Source: an uncultured Bacteroidales bacterium
GTDB taxonomy: Bacteria; Bacteroidota; Bacteroidia; Bacteroidales; UBA932
Reading direction: 5' to 3'
Assembly (NCBI GenBank): GCA_944322575.1
Contig: CALUPK010000008.1
Location: 1 to 64,000, forward strand
DNA length: 64,000 nucleotides
Shown: piece by piece, positions 1-8,318 of the stretch
How the letters are laid out: each line of letters opens with the position of its first letter
Numbering within the stretch: position 1 is the first letter of the stretch
The notes under the pieces: generated by a model
What the model was told of the DNA's origin: nothing
The model's database searches: none
What the model saw: only the letters and a program-made list of their open reading frames with translations
Made by a program: the position numbers and the translations under genes

Positions 1-3000
1 AAAGGCAACCTTCTGTATAATGGCCTTGCTGTCGGCAGCGGCATTGTCGGCGCTCATGACCACCACGGCGAGACCATCCGCCCTTCTGTACTTGTAATTC
101 CAACAACTGCGCCAAGTGTTGATTCGGATTTGCGCCCGGGAGAATATGCGATGTATCTTGACTCCTCCTCGGCCGTGGACGGCGAGACTCCGACCAAGGC
201 AGGGCTGGACGAGGAGGAGCTGTGGAGCATCCTCGGCGACTCTGGAGCTGAGAAGATAAGCAAGCAGCACCTGCCCTCGGACACCGTGTACAGCGAGGAT
301 CTGGATGACTGCATTAAAATATCTGATCTCAACACCTTAGACTTAGTGACCCTTTCCACCGCGCAGACCATCACCGGCAAGAAGACATTCTCAGAAGACG
401 TTGTGCTCGGCGGTCAGAGGCAGGACGGCAGCTTCGCCAAGGCCTATATCCCGAGCACCGCGGGCGCGGGGCTGTATTTCCTTGTCATGGACTCCTCCTC
501 GGCCGTGGACGGCGAGACTCCGACCAAGGCAGGGCTGGACGAGGAGGAGCTGTGGGCGACACTGTCCGGGAATGCGGGTACGGAGGTTGTGGCCAAGCAG
601 CACCTGCCCTCGGACACCGTGTACGGCGACGGCCTTGCGCAGACGCTGCTTCCCTACGCCACGCAGGAGTGGGTGGCGGGCAGGGGCTACCTCACCTCGG
701 TAAAGCTCTCGACGATATCCGACCTCGATGACGGATGGGACTCCATGCTCGCGGCGGCTCCCGCGGGATACGTGACGCGGTGGCCCAAGTTCTCCGAGGT
801 TTCTGAGAGGCCGTATACCATCGCCGGATTCGGCATCACAGACGCATACACCAAAGGGGAGGTCAACGCCGAGCTGGCCAAGTACGTGACTCTCGGCACG
901 GCGCAGACAGTATCGGGAGACAAGACGCATTCCGGTGACGTGGTGTTCGGTGCGGCCAAGGCGGACGGCAGCGGCTATGGCAGGATGTACGTTCCCTCCA
1001 CCGCGGGCGCGGGGCTGTATTTCCTTGTCATGGACTCCTCCTCGGCCGTGGACGGCGAGACACCTACCGCGGGAGGCGGAGGCATTGACGAGGAGGAGCT
1101 GTGGGCGATACTGTCCGGGAATGCGGGTACGGAGGTTGTGGCCAAGCAGCACCTGCCCTCGGACACCGTGTACGGCGACGGCCTTGCGCAGACGCTGCTT
1201 CCCTACGCCACGCAGGAGTGGGTGGCAGGCAGTTACATGACGACAAACACGGAGCAGAACATCACGGCATCAAAGACGGTTATCGGAAAACCATGGGCCG
1301 TGAGGATGTCCACCGACGCCAGCAATGCCATAGACGGAATTATATGGAAGAACGTATCGGGAAGCCCGATCGCTGGTCTGACCTACCATAACACCGAAAG
1401 GCGCATCTTCATCAACGCGAATCATCCAGACGTTACAAACATCTGGGAAGACACTGCGGGCAAGTATTCGCTGCGGGTAGGCTGGGACGAACTGACCTAC
1501 AACAGCTATCCCATCATGCACAGCGACAACATCGGCAGTTACGCCCTCACCCCGTCGAACTACACCTCGTATCTCGACTCCCGCTATGTGAACGTCAGTG
1601 GGGATACGATGACGGGGCCGTTGGCACTGCCGAGTATTACAGGCTCGTATTCCTTGAAAATCGGGACATTTGCAGGCATTCAGTGTGATTCCACTTTTGG
1701 AATCGTGCTTCAATACGAATCAACATTTATCAATGTCACAAACTCGGGACTAAAGCGGAATAATTCATATACCATCTGGGATTCCGGCAACGACGGCAGC
1801 GGCAGCGGGCTGGACGCGGATACATTGGACGGGGTGCATAATGGGAGTGTGACGGCTGCAATACTTGCAAGTCGAGGAAGGGAGACTGCTATTACCGGGA
1901 AACCCGATGTTTATGGTATGCAAATGTTTGAGGTATATATGAACGGATATCCTTGCGGCTATGGTAACGGATTACGTTTTAAAGGAGCTACTTCAAATGG
2001 TTGTGGAGAATTATTGCTCGGATGGAGCGGAAGCAACAATGGCATAGAACATATTTATTATAGGAATAACCGTGATATGGCGGAAACTTGGAGCGAATGG
2101 CGAACCCTTGCCTTCACCACCGACAATGTAGCCTCCGCCACCAAACTCCAGACCTCCCGCACACTCTGGGGCCAGTCCTTCGACGGGACGGGGAACGTAA
2201 GCGGGGACATGACGGGGGTGGGGAGCATTACGGCAAGCGGCAATATTACAACTGTTAATGGGTTGTTCAGAGTAAATGCTACAAATATAGCCGCAGACAG
2301 AGGCTTTGATGCGTATTATAGAGATAAAAGGTTAGTGTTTGGTTTCGGAAGCAGCGGCAATTATGGTATATACGCTGAGGCTACCGGCTGGGCAATGTCA
2401 ATTCATGGTACTCACGTTGCCATCACACAGTCTTCGGGGCATAATGTCGGCATCGGCACCACCTCCCCGGCCTATAAACTGGATGTGGCGGGCGAGATAA
2501 GGGCCACATCGGGCATCACGATAGGCAGCACGGACGACTACGGCTGGTATATCTCCGGCGCCGAAAACCGCATCGCTGCAGGCGCCAGAGTCGCCCGCAA
2601 CGTGAACGTGGGCAGCCTGCTTGTATCGAACCTTTGGGCGGACTACACCAAGGTGCCCACCAACGGCATATACTCAAAGGGCAACATACTGTCAGCCGGC
2701 AACATCATCGCCTACTCCTCGTCCTCGCGCCTCGTAAAGGACATACTGCCCAAGCGCACCACGTTCTCGCAGCGGCTGACCGCCCTCGGCAGCGTCGTCG
2801 AGTTCCGATACAACGGCCTCATCGACCGCGACAGGGACATTCACACCGGACTGCTGTACGAGAATGTCCGGGACATCATGCCCTCGATGTGCTACATGCA
2901 CGAGGGCTACGGAGCGCTGAACTACCTCGACACTGACTACATCAACCTCATCGCAGGCTCGGTGCAGGAGCACACGGACGAGATAGCGCATCTCAAAAAT

Positions 3001-3057
3001 AAAGTCGCCTCCCTTGAGATGGAGGTCGAACGGCTGAGGAGGGGCCTCGCGGCATGA
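1..3057 (+). CDS. Phage tail-fibre-like protein with S74-type C-terminus, 5' truncated
   Basis: The frame is open from base 1, so the start lies left of the window; 1018 residues are visible and the TTG at 130 is only an internal codon. The first ~410 residues contain near-identical modules (see repeat entry), the middle is a mosaic of short beta-type stretches, and the last ~115 residues read SSSRLVKDI, then EFRYNG, GLLYENV and LNYLDTDY, ending in a heptad helix (AHLKNKVASLEMEVERL). That arrangement is known from peptidase S74 intramolecular chaperones, which trimerise phage fibres and then cut themselves off. Its stop overlaps the next start as ATGA, so the two are translationally coupled. 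A host-binding role is inferred from architecture and from the lysis genes downstream. The exact S74 catalytic residues could not be assigned. Confidence 0.75.
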   Translation, partial: KGNLLYNGLAVGSGIVGAHDHHGETIRPSVLVIPTTAPSVDSDLRPGEYAMYLDSSSAVDGETPTKAGLDEEELWSILGDSGAEKISKQHLPSDTVYSEDLDDCIKISDLNTLDLVTLSTAQTITGKKTFSEDVVLGGQRQDGSFAKAYIPSTAGAGLYFLVMDSSSAVDGETPTKAGLDEEELWATLSGNAGTEVVAKQHLPSDTVYGDGLAQTLLPYATQEWVAGRGYLTSVKLSTISDLDDGWDSMLAAAPAGYVTRWPKFSEVSERPYTIAGFGITDAYTKGEVNAELAKYVTLGTAQTVSGDKTHSGDVVFGAAKADGSGYGRMYVPSTAGAGLYFLVMDSSSAVDGETPTAGGGGIDEEELWAILSGNAGTEVVAKQHLPSDTVYGDGLAQTLLPYATQEWVAGSYMTTNTEQNITASKTVIGKPWAVRMSTDASNAIDGIIWKNVSGSPIAGLTYHNTERRIFINANHPDVTNIWEDTAGKYSLRVGWDELTYNSYPIMHSDNIGSYALTPSNYTSYLDSRYVNVSGDTMTGPLALPSITGSYSLKIGTFAGIQCDSTFGIVLQYESTFINVTNSGLKRNNSYTIWDSGNDGSGSGLDADTLDGVHNGSVTAAILASRGRETAITGKPDVYGMQMFEVYMNGYPCGYGNGLRFKGATSNGCGELLLGWSGSNNGIEHIYYRNNRDMAETWSEWRTLAFTTDNVASATKLQTSRTLWGQSFDGTGNVSGDMTGVGSITASGNITTVNGLFRVNATNIAADRGFDAYYRDKRLVFGFGSSGNYGIYAEATGWAMSIHGTHVAITQSSGHNVGIGTTSPAYKLDVAGEIRATSGITIGSTDDYGWYISGAENRIAAGARVARNVNVGSLLVSNLWADYTKVPTNGIYSKGNILSAGNIIAYSSSSRLVKDILPKRTTFSQRLTALGSVVEFRYNGLIDRDRDIHTGLLYENVRDIMPSMCYMHEGYGALNYLDTDYINLIAGSVQEHTDEIAHLKNKVASLEMEVERLRRGLAA
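160..1226 (+). repeat. Direct repeats inside the tail-fibre gene
   Basis: Bases 160-225 and 490-555 are identical (66 bp), and a variant copy starts at 1032. Bases 562-677 and 1111-1226 are a second identical pair (116 bp). The encoded module (SSAVDGETPT, then DEEELW, then KQHLPSDTVY) therefore occurs three times within about 360 residues. Near-perfect DNA identity points to recent duplication or gene conversion within the fibre. Confidence 0.9.
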
Positions 3058-4190
3058 GCGTGAGCATAGCAGACGTACGTTCGTGGCTCGGGGAGAGCAC
3101 CTACGGCCTCGCTGAGCTGTTCCGCTCCACCCGCGTAAACAAATGGAGCCGCTACAAGCCGGTTCAGTCCTCTCGCACGGACATAACGAGCCGCGCGCAG
3201 TACGAGCAGATGGCATCGGACATGCAGGTCTGCTGGGGCTTCGACCGCAGCTCCTTCGTCGCGGGCACCTCGATAGCCGACCTGTGCAGGCAGGCCGCAC
3301 TAAACGGGGCGGACTGGAGGTGGGTGAGGCCGACGTCGGGGCCGTGCCGCCTCGGCGACTTCGACGGATACAGCCACACGGCGCAGCCGCCGTGCAGCCT
3401 CTCTCTTCCTTCGGGACTCATGCTTAAAGGCGAGACAATAAACCTCTACCTGACCGCTGCCGCCAAGAGCGGAGGACTCGGCCTTGTCGACTTCAAAAGC
3501 GCCTTCGGCGGAGACTCAGTATGGAACTCGCTGCGCTGGGCTGTCGCACGCATCGTCAACCGCGACAGCGTCAACCAGGTCGTGAGCATGGACCTCGGGG
3601 GCTACGTCAGGGACGGAGCGTACAGCTGGACCTACACCCCGCCCCTCGGTACTTTCGAGTTATTGGTCATGGCCACCAACGCGCCCTACGCGGACGCGGC
3701 GGGCGGGGCATACTACTACCTGCTCATCCCCGGCGGCTACACGTCCGTGGAGGTCGTAAGCTCGTACGTGACGCTGGCCGTGGCGTCGTACGGCAAGTCA
3801 TACAACGCCTCCGGCTCCGCGGTGAGCCGGGTAAGCGTCACGGTGACGCTGCGCAACCGCACCTCGGAGGCGGTGCCGGCGGGATTCTGGATGGTCATCA
3901 ATGGTGGCAGAGGTGGAGGCGTGATAAGCCTTAATATCTATTACAGGGAGGGAAGCAACGTTGTGGACAACTCCGCCAATGTGGCAGGAAGCACGCTGCA
4001 GAAGTACCTCACCGTGCCCGCGGGCGGCACGCGCAGCGTCACCGTCACCTACAGCGGCAGCCTCGACGTGACGAGGAGGCCCACGGTGGCGCTGGTGGCG
4101 CAGCTGCCGGACGGCACGCATTACTATGATACCGACGGCACTGAGCACGACTCGCTCAGCGCTGCGATGGAGGAGATAACACTTACTTAG
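3054..4190 (+). CDS. Phage virion-type protein, function unknown
   Basis: 378 residues, starting in a 4-base ATGA overlap with the tail-fibre gene. There is no signal peptide or membrane segment. The N-terminal third is mixed alpha/beta (RVNKWSRYKPV near residue 30); the C-terminal half (~230-375) is rich in alternating beta-strand patterns (VTVTLRNR, RSVTVTYSG, PTVALVAQL) like immunoglobulin-type domains of phage appendages. Base use is GC-rich like its neighbours. Position between the fibre gene and another beta-rich protein suggests a tail or baseplate accessory. I do not recognise the family. Confidence 0.65.
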   Translation: MSVSIADVRSWLGESTYGLAELFRSTRVNKWSRYKPVQSSRTDITSRAQYEQMASDMQVCWGFDRSSFVAGTSIADLCRQAALNGADWRWVRPTSGPCRLGDFDGYSHTAQPPCSLSLPSGLMLKGETINLYLTAAAKSGGLGLVDFKSAFGGDSVWNSLRWAVARIVNRDSVNQVVSMDLGGYVRDGAYSWTYTPPLGTFELLVMATNAPYADAAGGAYYYLLIPGGYTSVEVVSSYVTLAVASYGKSYNASGSAVSRVSVTVTLRNRTSEAVPAGFWMVINGGRGGGVISLNIYYREGSNVVDNSANVAGSTLQKYLTVPAGGTRSVTVTYSGSLDVTRRPTVALVAQLPDGTHYYDTDGTEHDSLSAAMEEITLT

Positions 4191-4198
4191 TGCAAGCC

Positions 4199-5662
4199 AT
4201 GAAAGCACCTATACACGCATACGTTACAGATGATGAGGGCAGCTTCCTAAAGCTGACAATACAGAGGGACAGCACTCCGTACAGTCACTTCGTTGCCCGC
4301 TACCTCAAGGGCAGCGCTGCCGAGGGCGGCTATTCCCCGGTGCCGCAGCAGATGAAGAACGCCGTGATGACGCTGTTTCATCTCGACCATCTTGCTGATG
4401 TATTCCTGAGAGTGTCGCCGACCGAGGTCAGGCTGGAGGGCTTCGTCGGGCTTGTCCTGCAGGGCGGCGGCAACGAACAGTACCACGACATCGCGGTTCG
4501 CGGCAGCGGCCTCAGGGAGTTCAAGGAGGGCGGCGGTACGTACCTCTATCTCAACGATGCGGGGTTGAACACGAGGCCGTACACGGCTATTGTCGTAACC
4601 TCGAGATACGCTAACTACATCACCGCCGAGCTGAGCGCGAGGGCGGGGTTTTATGTGCCTGTCTCGGGCGGCACCGTCAAGCGCACGGCGTACGGCGAGA
4701 CGGTGCAGACGGACGTCCCCCCCACAGCGGCGGGGCAGACGTACAAGGGGTATGTCAACGCCACGTACGCCACTCCCATTAACGCAGTCACGGGACTGAT
4801 AGAGCAGTACGACGGTCCCGTTGACGAGGGAGCGTCCGTGGGGCTGGAGATAGCGGCGCAGAGCGAGGAGGGACAGACGGTGTCGCAGACATCGTTCGCG
4901 GCCCTCGCGCGGATCGTTGTGCCGCGGCCTACATTCAACTACTCTGAGAGCGAGCCGGACTGGCTCGGCGACATGCAGGAGACGGCCAAGGACATCGACA
5001 TGTTCGAGAGCGATGCGATCAGCATGTCGTACGTGCAGGAGGGCGGTCAGGCAGCTCCGGTGGAGACCCCTCCTATGTATCTCGGGGGCAGCGCCCCGAA
5101 CCTCTCTCCCGGCAACCTCGCGCCGACTGGATGGTATCACTCTTCCCTGTTCGACGCAGGCAACGACAGCGAGGGCAAGGCATTTTACCTGCTGGACGGA
5201 TATGTCCAGTATTACAAGCGCATACCGCTCATCAGCGGCACGTGGGGCGTCAAGCTCACCGTCACCCTGCAGGAGTACGGATCCCCGGGCGGGTGGCCGG
5301 CATCGCCGGGCGCGTCGTGGAAGTACCGCATACGTGTTACGATGCAGTTCTACGCGGAGGAGGGCAATCCCCTCACCCCTCCGCCCGCCGTTTCGCTGTC
5401 CACCTTCACCTTCCGGACAGCGAGGACGCAGGGCGGCAGCTCGGAGCCGCTGCTGGAGTACTCGGCCCAGTCTCTCGCGGACACGCTCAGCATAGACGCG
5501 GACAACCGCAGTGACACATCGGGTTACATCTATGCCAACGACTCGCTGTACGACGGCAGCTACGGACTGTGGATGTCGGTAAATACCTATACGGTGGTGA
5601 GCAACGACCACAACCTCGGAATCCTCACTGAGACGACGATGGTAAGGATGGCAAATAACTAA
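4199..5662 (+). CDS. Phage virion-type protein, function unknown
   Basis: 487 residues from the ATG at 4199; the frame also opens at a GTG at 4190 that overlaps the previous stop, so the start could be nine bases earlier. It begins with a compact ~100-residue region (KAPIHAYVTDDEGSFLKLTI), followed by beta-rich sequence and a C-terminal half with FYLLDGYVQYY and TWGVKLTVTLQEYG. No signal peptide, membrane segment or enzymatic motif is visible. Co-directional with flanking phage genes at close spacing. A structural or receptor-related role is inferred from context only. Confidence 0.62.
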   Translation: MKAPIHAYVTDDEGSFLKLTIQRDSTPYSHFVARYLKGSAAEGGYSPVPQQMKNAVMTLFHLDHLADVFLRVSPTEVRLEGFVGLVLQGGGNEQYHDIAVRGSGLREFKEGGGTYLYLNDAGLNTRPYTAIVVTSRYANYITAELSARAGFYVPVSGGTVKRTAYGETVQTDVPPTAAGQTYKGYVNATYATPINAVTGLIEQYDGPVDEGASVGLEIAAQSEEGQTVSQTSFAALARIVVPRPTFNYSESEPDWLGDMQETAKDIDMFESDAISMSYVQEGGQAAPVETPPMYLGGSAPNLSPGNLAPTGWYHSSLFDAGNDSEGKAFYLLDGYVQYYKRIPLISGTWGVKLTVTLQEYGSPGGWPASPGASWKYRIRVTMQFYAEEGNPLTPPPAVSLSTFTFRTARTQGGSSEPLLEYSAQSLADTLSIDADNRSDTSGYIYANDSLYDGSYGLWMSVNTYTVVSNDHNLGILTETTMVRMANN

Positions 5663-5678
5663 CTAAAATACAATACTT

Positions 5679-6011
5679 ATGGTAACAAAAATCAATTCAA
5701 GGACAAGCAGCACGACCTGCAATCTCTACTGTGCCGTGGAAAACGCCGCGGGCACGGCGGTAAACGTTAATATCAGCTGGAGCCACAACCTCAGCGCCCC
5801 GGCGTCCATCCACGCGGAGGTGGCCTACACCACCCCTGACGGTGGTCAGACCGTCAGGGAGAACAGGCACTATGCTCCCGACGGCAGCTATACCCCCGCG
5901 CCCTCCTATCAGTTCGACCTCTTAGACAGCACGTTCAACAATGCGCTGAAGGAGCTGGTTCTCGACTGCTTCGACAACTACAGCAACATCAGTCTTATAG
6001 GGGAGGAGTAG
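5679..6011 (+). CDS. Small phage-associated protein, unknown
   Basis: 110 residues starting 16 bases after the previous stop. Thr/Ser/Asn-rich and beta-patterned (VNVNISWSHNL, IHAEVAYTTPDGGQ), ending in an amphipathic stretch (LKELVLDCFDNYSNI). No signal peptide or membrane segment. It ends 3 bases before the next gene, so it sits in the virion-lysis transcription unit. Family not recognised; a small virion protein is the simplest reading. Confidence 0.55.
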   Translation: MVTKINSRTSSTTCNLYCAVENAAGTAVNVNISWSHNLSAPASIHAEVAYTTPDGGQTVRENRHYAPDGSYTPAPSYQFDLLDSTFNNALKELVLDCFDNYSNISLIGEE

Positions 6012-6014
6012 GAT

Positions 6015-6542
6015 ATGGCGAAGATGAGACTTACCTACGGCGAGGTGCTCGCCATTGTGAACGCCGGAATGCTCGATGTCAGCGCAAGAACCCTCCCTAC
6101 GCGCGAGCGATACAATGTGTTCGACTTAAAACAGCAGCTGAGGGAGGCGCTGAAGAAGCTCGACGAGCGGGGAAAGGAACTGCTGAAGGAGTGCGGCATC
6201 GAGGACGCCGCGGCCTTCGACGCACGCAACGAGGAACTGCGCGGCAAGGTCAAGGACGGCTCCATCACCGGGGAGGAGCAGAAGGAACTGGACGGCAACG
6301 AGGCCAAACTGACGACCTACTTCGCTCAGAGAAACGAGATGCGCAAGGACACAATCAAGATGGAGGTGCGCCCCATCGGCTGCGAGGCGTGGTTCGCCCT
6401 GCGCGACGAGAACACCGCTGTGAAGGGAGAGGACGGCAGGGAGCATGACCTGCTGCCCGACTGGGCGGAGTCCATTCTGTTCAATAAGTTTTGGCTGGCA
6501 CCGCAGGAGGAGTCCGGGAAGCAGCCTGTGGAAACGGAGTAA
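6015..6542 (+). CDS. Charged helical phage protein, unknown
   Basis: 175 residues, three bases after the preceding stop. Residues ~35-110 are strongly helical and charged (QQLREALKKLDERGKELLKECG, then EEQKELDGNEAKL), which could form a coiled coil; the C-terminal part contains a conserved-looking EAWFALRDE and LPDWAESILFNKFW. No membrane segment. It lies just upstream of the lysis genes. I do not recognise the family. Confidence 0.58.
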   Translation: MAKMRLTYGEVLAIVNAGMLDVSARTLPTRERYNVFDLKQQLREALKKLDERGKELLKECGIEDAAAFDARNEELRGKVKDGSITGEEQKELDGNEAKLTTYFAQRNEMRKDTIKMEVRPIGCEAWFALRDENTAVKGEDGREHDLLPDWAESILFNKFWLAPQEESGKQPVETE

Positions 6543-6565
6543 GACAACATTAAGACAAAGATGAC

Positions 6566-6793
6566 ATGAAAGAGAAAACTAAAAAGATTTTGAAAACGGT
6601 GCTGTTCGCTGTCTGCTGGCTGACTGGCACCATAATTCCCATCGCAGCGGGCATTGCGGCTAAGGAGAATGCAACAAATGGCTTCGAGGTATTTGTCGGC
6701 TGGGCAGTGATAGCTGAGACCGTGCTTCAGACGGCTTGGGTGATATGGCTCAATGCAAAGGGTTGGATTCTGGATGAGTATAACGAGAGGTAG
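6566..6793 (+). CDS. Small holin-like membrane protein
   Basis: 75 residues with a lysine-rich N-terminus (MKEKTKKILKT), a first hydrophobic segment (~10-31, VLFAVCWLTGTIIPIAAGIA), a second (~42-62, VFVGWAVIAETVLQTAWVIW) and a charged tail (DEYNER). Size, two-membrane-segment topology and position four genes before the end of the element, directly ahead of a coiled-coil membrane protein and an M15 endolysin, fit a holin. Holins share little sequence, so the assignment rests on topology and neighbours. Confidence 0.55.
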   Translation: MKEKTKKILKTVLFAVCWLTGTIIPIAAGIAAKENATNGFEVFVGWAVIAETVLQTAWVIWLNAKGWILDEYNER

Positions 6794-6795
6794 CT

Positions 6796-7293
6796 ATGGA
6801 CTGGGCAGGAACCATCACGGCCGCGGCCACCATCGTAACCGCTCTCGGAGGGCTGGAGCTGATTAAGTTCCTGCTCAACCGCAAGACAAACAAGCGCATC
6901 GCCGACGCGAATGCCTTCGAGGTGGAGCGCAAGGCCATCATCGAGGACTACAAGCGCGTGCAGGAGGAGCTGGACAAGCTGCAGAAGAAGGTGGACGAGC
7001 TCTACAAGCGCGTCCATCAGCTGGAGAGCGAGCGGCTCGACCTCATCCACGAGAACAACCGGCTCAGGCTCGAGCTCAAGGAGGCGGAGAAGAGGGTCTG
7101 CCTGCAGCCGGACGACCGCTGCCTGCAGAGGCTCAACCCCGACGATAAGTGCCGCCTGCGAAAGATCCTGCGGGGCGAGTACCTTAAGGACAATCCCGGA
7201 GCGATAATCACCGAGGAGGATATGATGAGGGATACGGAGGAAAAGGGGGAGAAACTGTATGTGCCCGCAGATACAAATGATCATTTTCGTTAA
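6796..7293 (+). CDS. Membrane-anchored coiled-coil phage protein
   Basis: 165 residues, two bases after the holin-like gene. The first ~27 residues (WAGTITAAATIVTALGGLEL) form one hydrophobic segment; residues ~45-100 form a long heptad coiled coil (RVQEELDKLQKKVDELYKRV onward). Two further features are a cysteine-bearing stretch (VCLQPDDRCLQRL, DDKCRLRK) and an acidic tail. This layout recurs in lysis regions of Bacteroidetes prophages. It could be a second holin component or an antiholin; the sequence does not decide. Confidence 0.6.
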   Translation: MDWAGTITAAATIVTALGGLELIKFLLNRKTNKRIADANAFEVERKAIIEDYKRVQEELDKLQKKVDELYKRVHQLESERLDLIHENNRLRLELKEAEKRVCLQPDDRCLQRLNPDDKCRLRKILRGEYLKDNPGAIITEEDMMRDTEEKGEKLYVPADTNDHFR

Positions 7294-7306
7294 AATCGAT
7301 TGATTC

Positions 7307-7732
7307 ATGGGAACTATCAGTAAAGACTTCTCGTATTCGGAATTCGAGAGGAGCGAGACCGCGGCGAGGCGCGGCATCGTGAACGTCATCGCTACCGCCA
7401 GGGTGCGCGACAGCATACAGGCGCTGGTCATCAACGTCCTGCAGCCGCTGCGCACCGCCCTGGGGGTACCCATGCCGGTAAACTCCGGCTACCGCTGCCC
7501 GGAGTTGAACGAGGCGGTGGGCGGAGTGCCGACGAGCCAGCATGTGAAGGGTGAGGCAGCGGATATTGCTACTGCCATGCCCATAAGAATGGCCCGCAAG
7601 GCCGTGGAGCTGGGGCTGCCCTTCGACCAGATGGGTCTCTATCCCGATTTCGTCCACATCTCCCATAAGCTGGGAGGGCCGCAGAGGGGGCATGTGTTTT
7701 ATTCTAAGGATTACAAGGGGGAGAGGTTATGA
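7307..7732 (+). CDS. Phage endolysin, peptidase M15 family
   Basis: 141 residues of the zinc DD/LD-carboxypeptidase-like M15 family. It opens with the usual 'dFSYSEFERSETA' entry, then has VNSGYRCPELNEAVGG, SQHVKGEAADI (zinc-binding His and Asp) and DFVHIS (C-terminal zinc His). The role would be cutting peptidoglycan cross-links or stem peptides at the end of infection. There is no signal peptide, consistent with release through a holin. It overlaps the next gene by 4 bases (ATGA) and sits in the lysis block 6566-8204. Confidence 0.88.
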   Translation: MGTISKDFSYSEFERSETAARRGIVNVIATARVRDSIQALVINVLQPLRTALGVPMPVNSGYRCPELNEAVGGVPTSQHVKGEAADIATAMPIRMARKAVELGLPFDQMGLYPDFVHISHKLGGPQRGHVFYSKDYKGERL

Positions 7733-8121
7733 GGACGCTGTGTATAGTTGCAATCCTGGTCATGCTTGCCGGTTGCTCTCCGAGGAATTTCCCGGCGAGT
7801 ACCGAGACGACTGACCGGGTGAACACTACTATCGAGGTCGTCATGCGCGACACCCTCTATGCGCTCCGGCTGCCGGACGAGCGCGTTCGCAATATGGTCC
7901 TGCAGGACGACTCATCGTATCTGGAAACTTCTGCCGCATGGTCGCGGGCATGGGTAGAGGACGGGCGGCTGCATCATGAGCTCGGCCATAAAAACCGGGA
8001 GCCTATCCTGGTACCGATACAGGTCCCTGAACGGCGTGTCACCGTCGACAGCACGCATACGGAGCTCGTCAGAACTCCCGTATACGTAAAAAAAAGCTGT
8101 CGTGGTGGCAGCAGACGGTGA
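7729..8121 (+). CDS. Spanin-like lipoprotein; -1 frameshift would extend it to 8204
   Basis: In the normal frame this is a 130-residue lipoprotein: signal MRTLCIVAILVMLAGC with lipobox LAGC, cysteine 16, followed by a polar body with LETSAAWSRAW and RLHHELGHKNREP. At 8088-8095 an 8-A run follows codon 119. Shifting one base back there joins the body to a second frame (8094-8204) reading KLSWWQQTVMGAGYIS plus a hydrophobic stretch and a basic end, giving 158 residues with one C-terminal membrane segment. A lipid-anchored N-terminus plus a C-terminal membrane segment next to an endolysin is the layout of a unimolecular spanin. The unshifted product ends in CRGGSRR and lacks the anchor. Programmed shift, decay and sequencing error remain possible. 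Confidence 0.72.
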   Translation: MRTLCIVAILVMLAGCSPRNFPASTETTDRVNTTIEVVMRDTLYALRLPDERVRNMVLQDDSSYLETSAAWSRAWVEDGRLHHELGHKNREPILVPIQVPERRVTVDSTHTELVRTPVYVKKSCRGGSRR

Positions 8122-8204
8122 TGGGGGCAGGGTATATCTCGTTGTTTGTGTTGTTTGTCCTGGTCGTGGTAAAAGTATTGAAGTGGAAAAAGAAGTTGCT
8201 GTAG
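8086..8204 (+). other. Candidate -1 frameshift site and membrane-anchor extension
   Basis: In zero frame the codons are GTA AAA AAA AGC, so the heptamer A AAA AAA is in the phase needed for -1 slippage. After the slip the frame stays open for 36 codons to a TAG at 8202-8204 and encodes a ~16-residue hydrophobic segment with a Trp/Lys-rich end. Slippage itself is inferred. Confidence 0.5.
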
Positions 8205-8278
8205 GTGCCGGCAACCGCTTCGAGGAAGCCTTCAGGAATGCCGACTCCACTTTCAGACGGCGGTATGGATTATGAAAA

Positions 8279-8313
8279 AGCCCCGGGCAGTTGAGTCTGT
8301 CCGGGGCTTTCTC
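8279..8313. terminator. Bidirectional terminator between lysis genes and integrase
   Basis: Stem AGCCCCGGGCAG (8279-8290) pairs with CTGTCCGGGGCT (8297-8308) through one wobble, loop of six. A T-rich stretch follows on the plus strand and A residues precede it, so it can end both converging units. Confidence 0.8.
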
Positions 8314-8318
8314 ATATC

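Noticed and set aside
4247..5611. 454-codon open frame on the minus strand
   Set aside because: It is fully opposite a phage virion gene, Arg/His-rich with no family features, and arises from GC-rich codons of the real gene.
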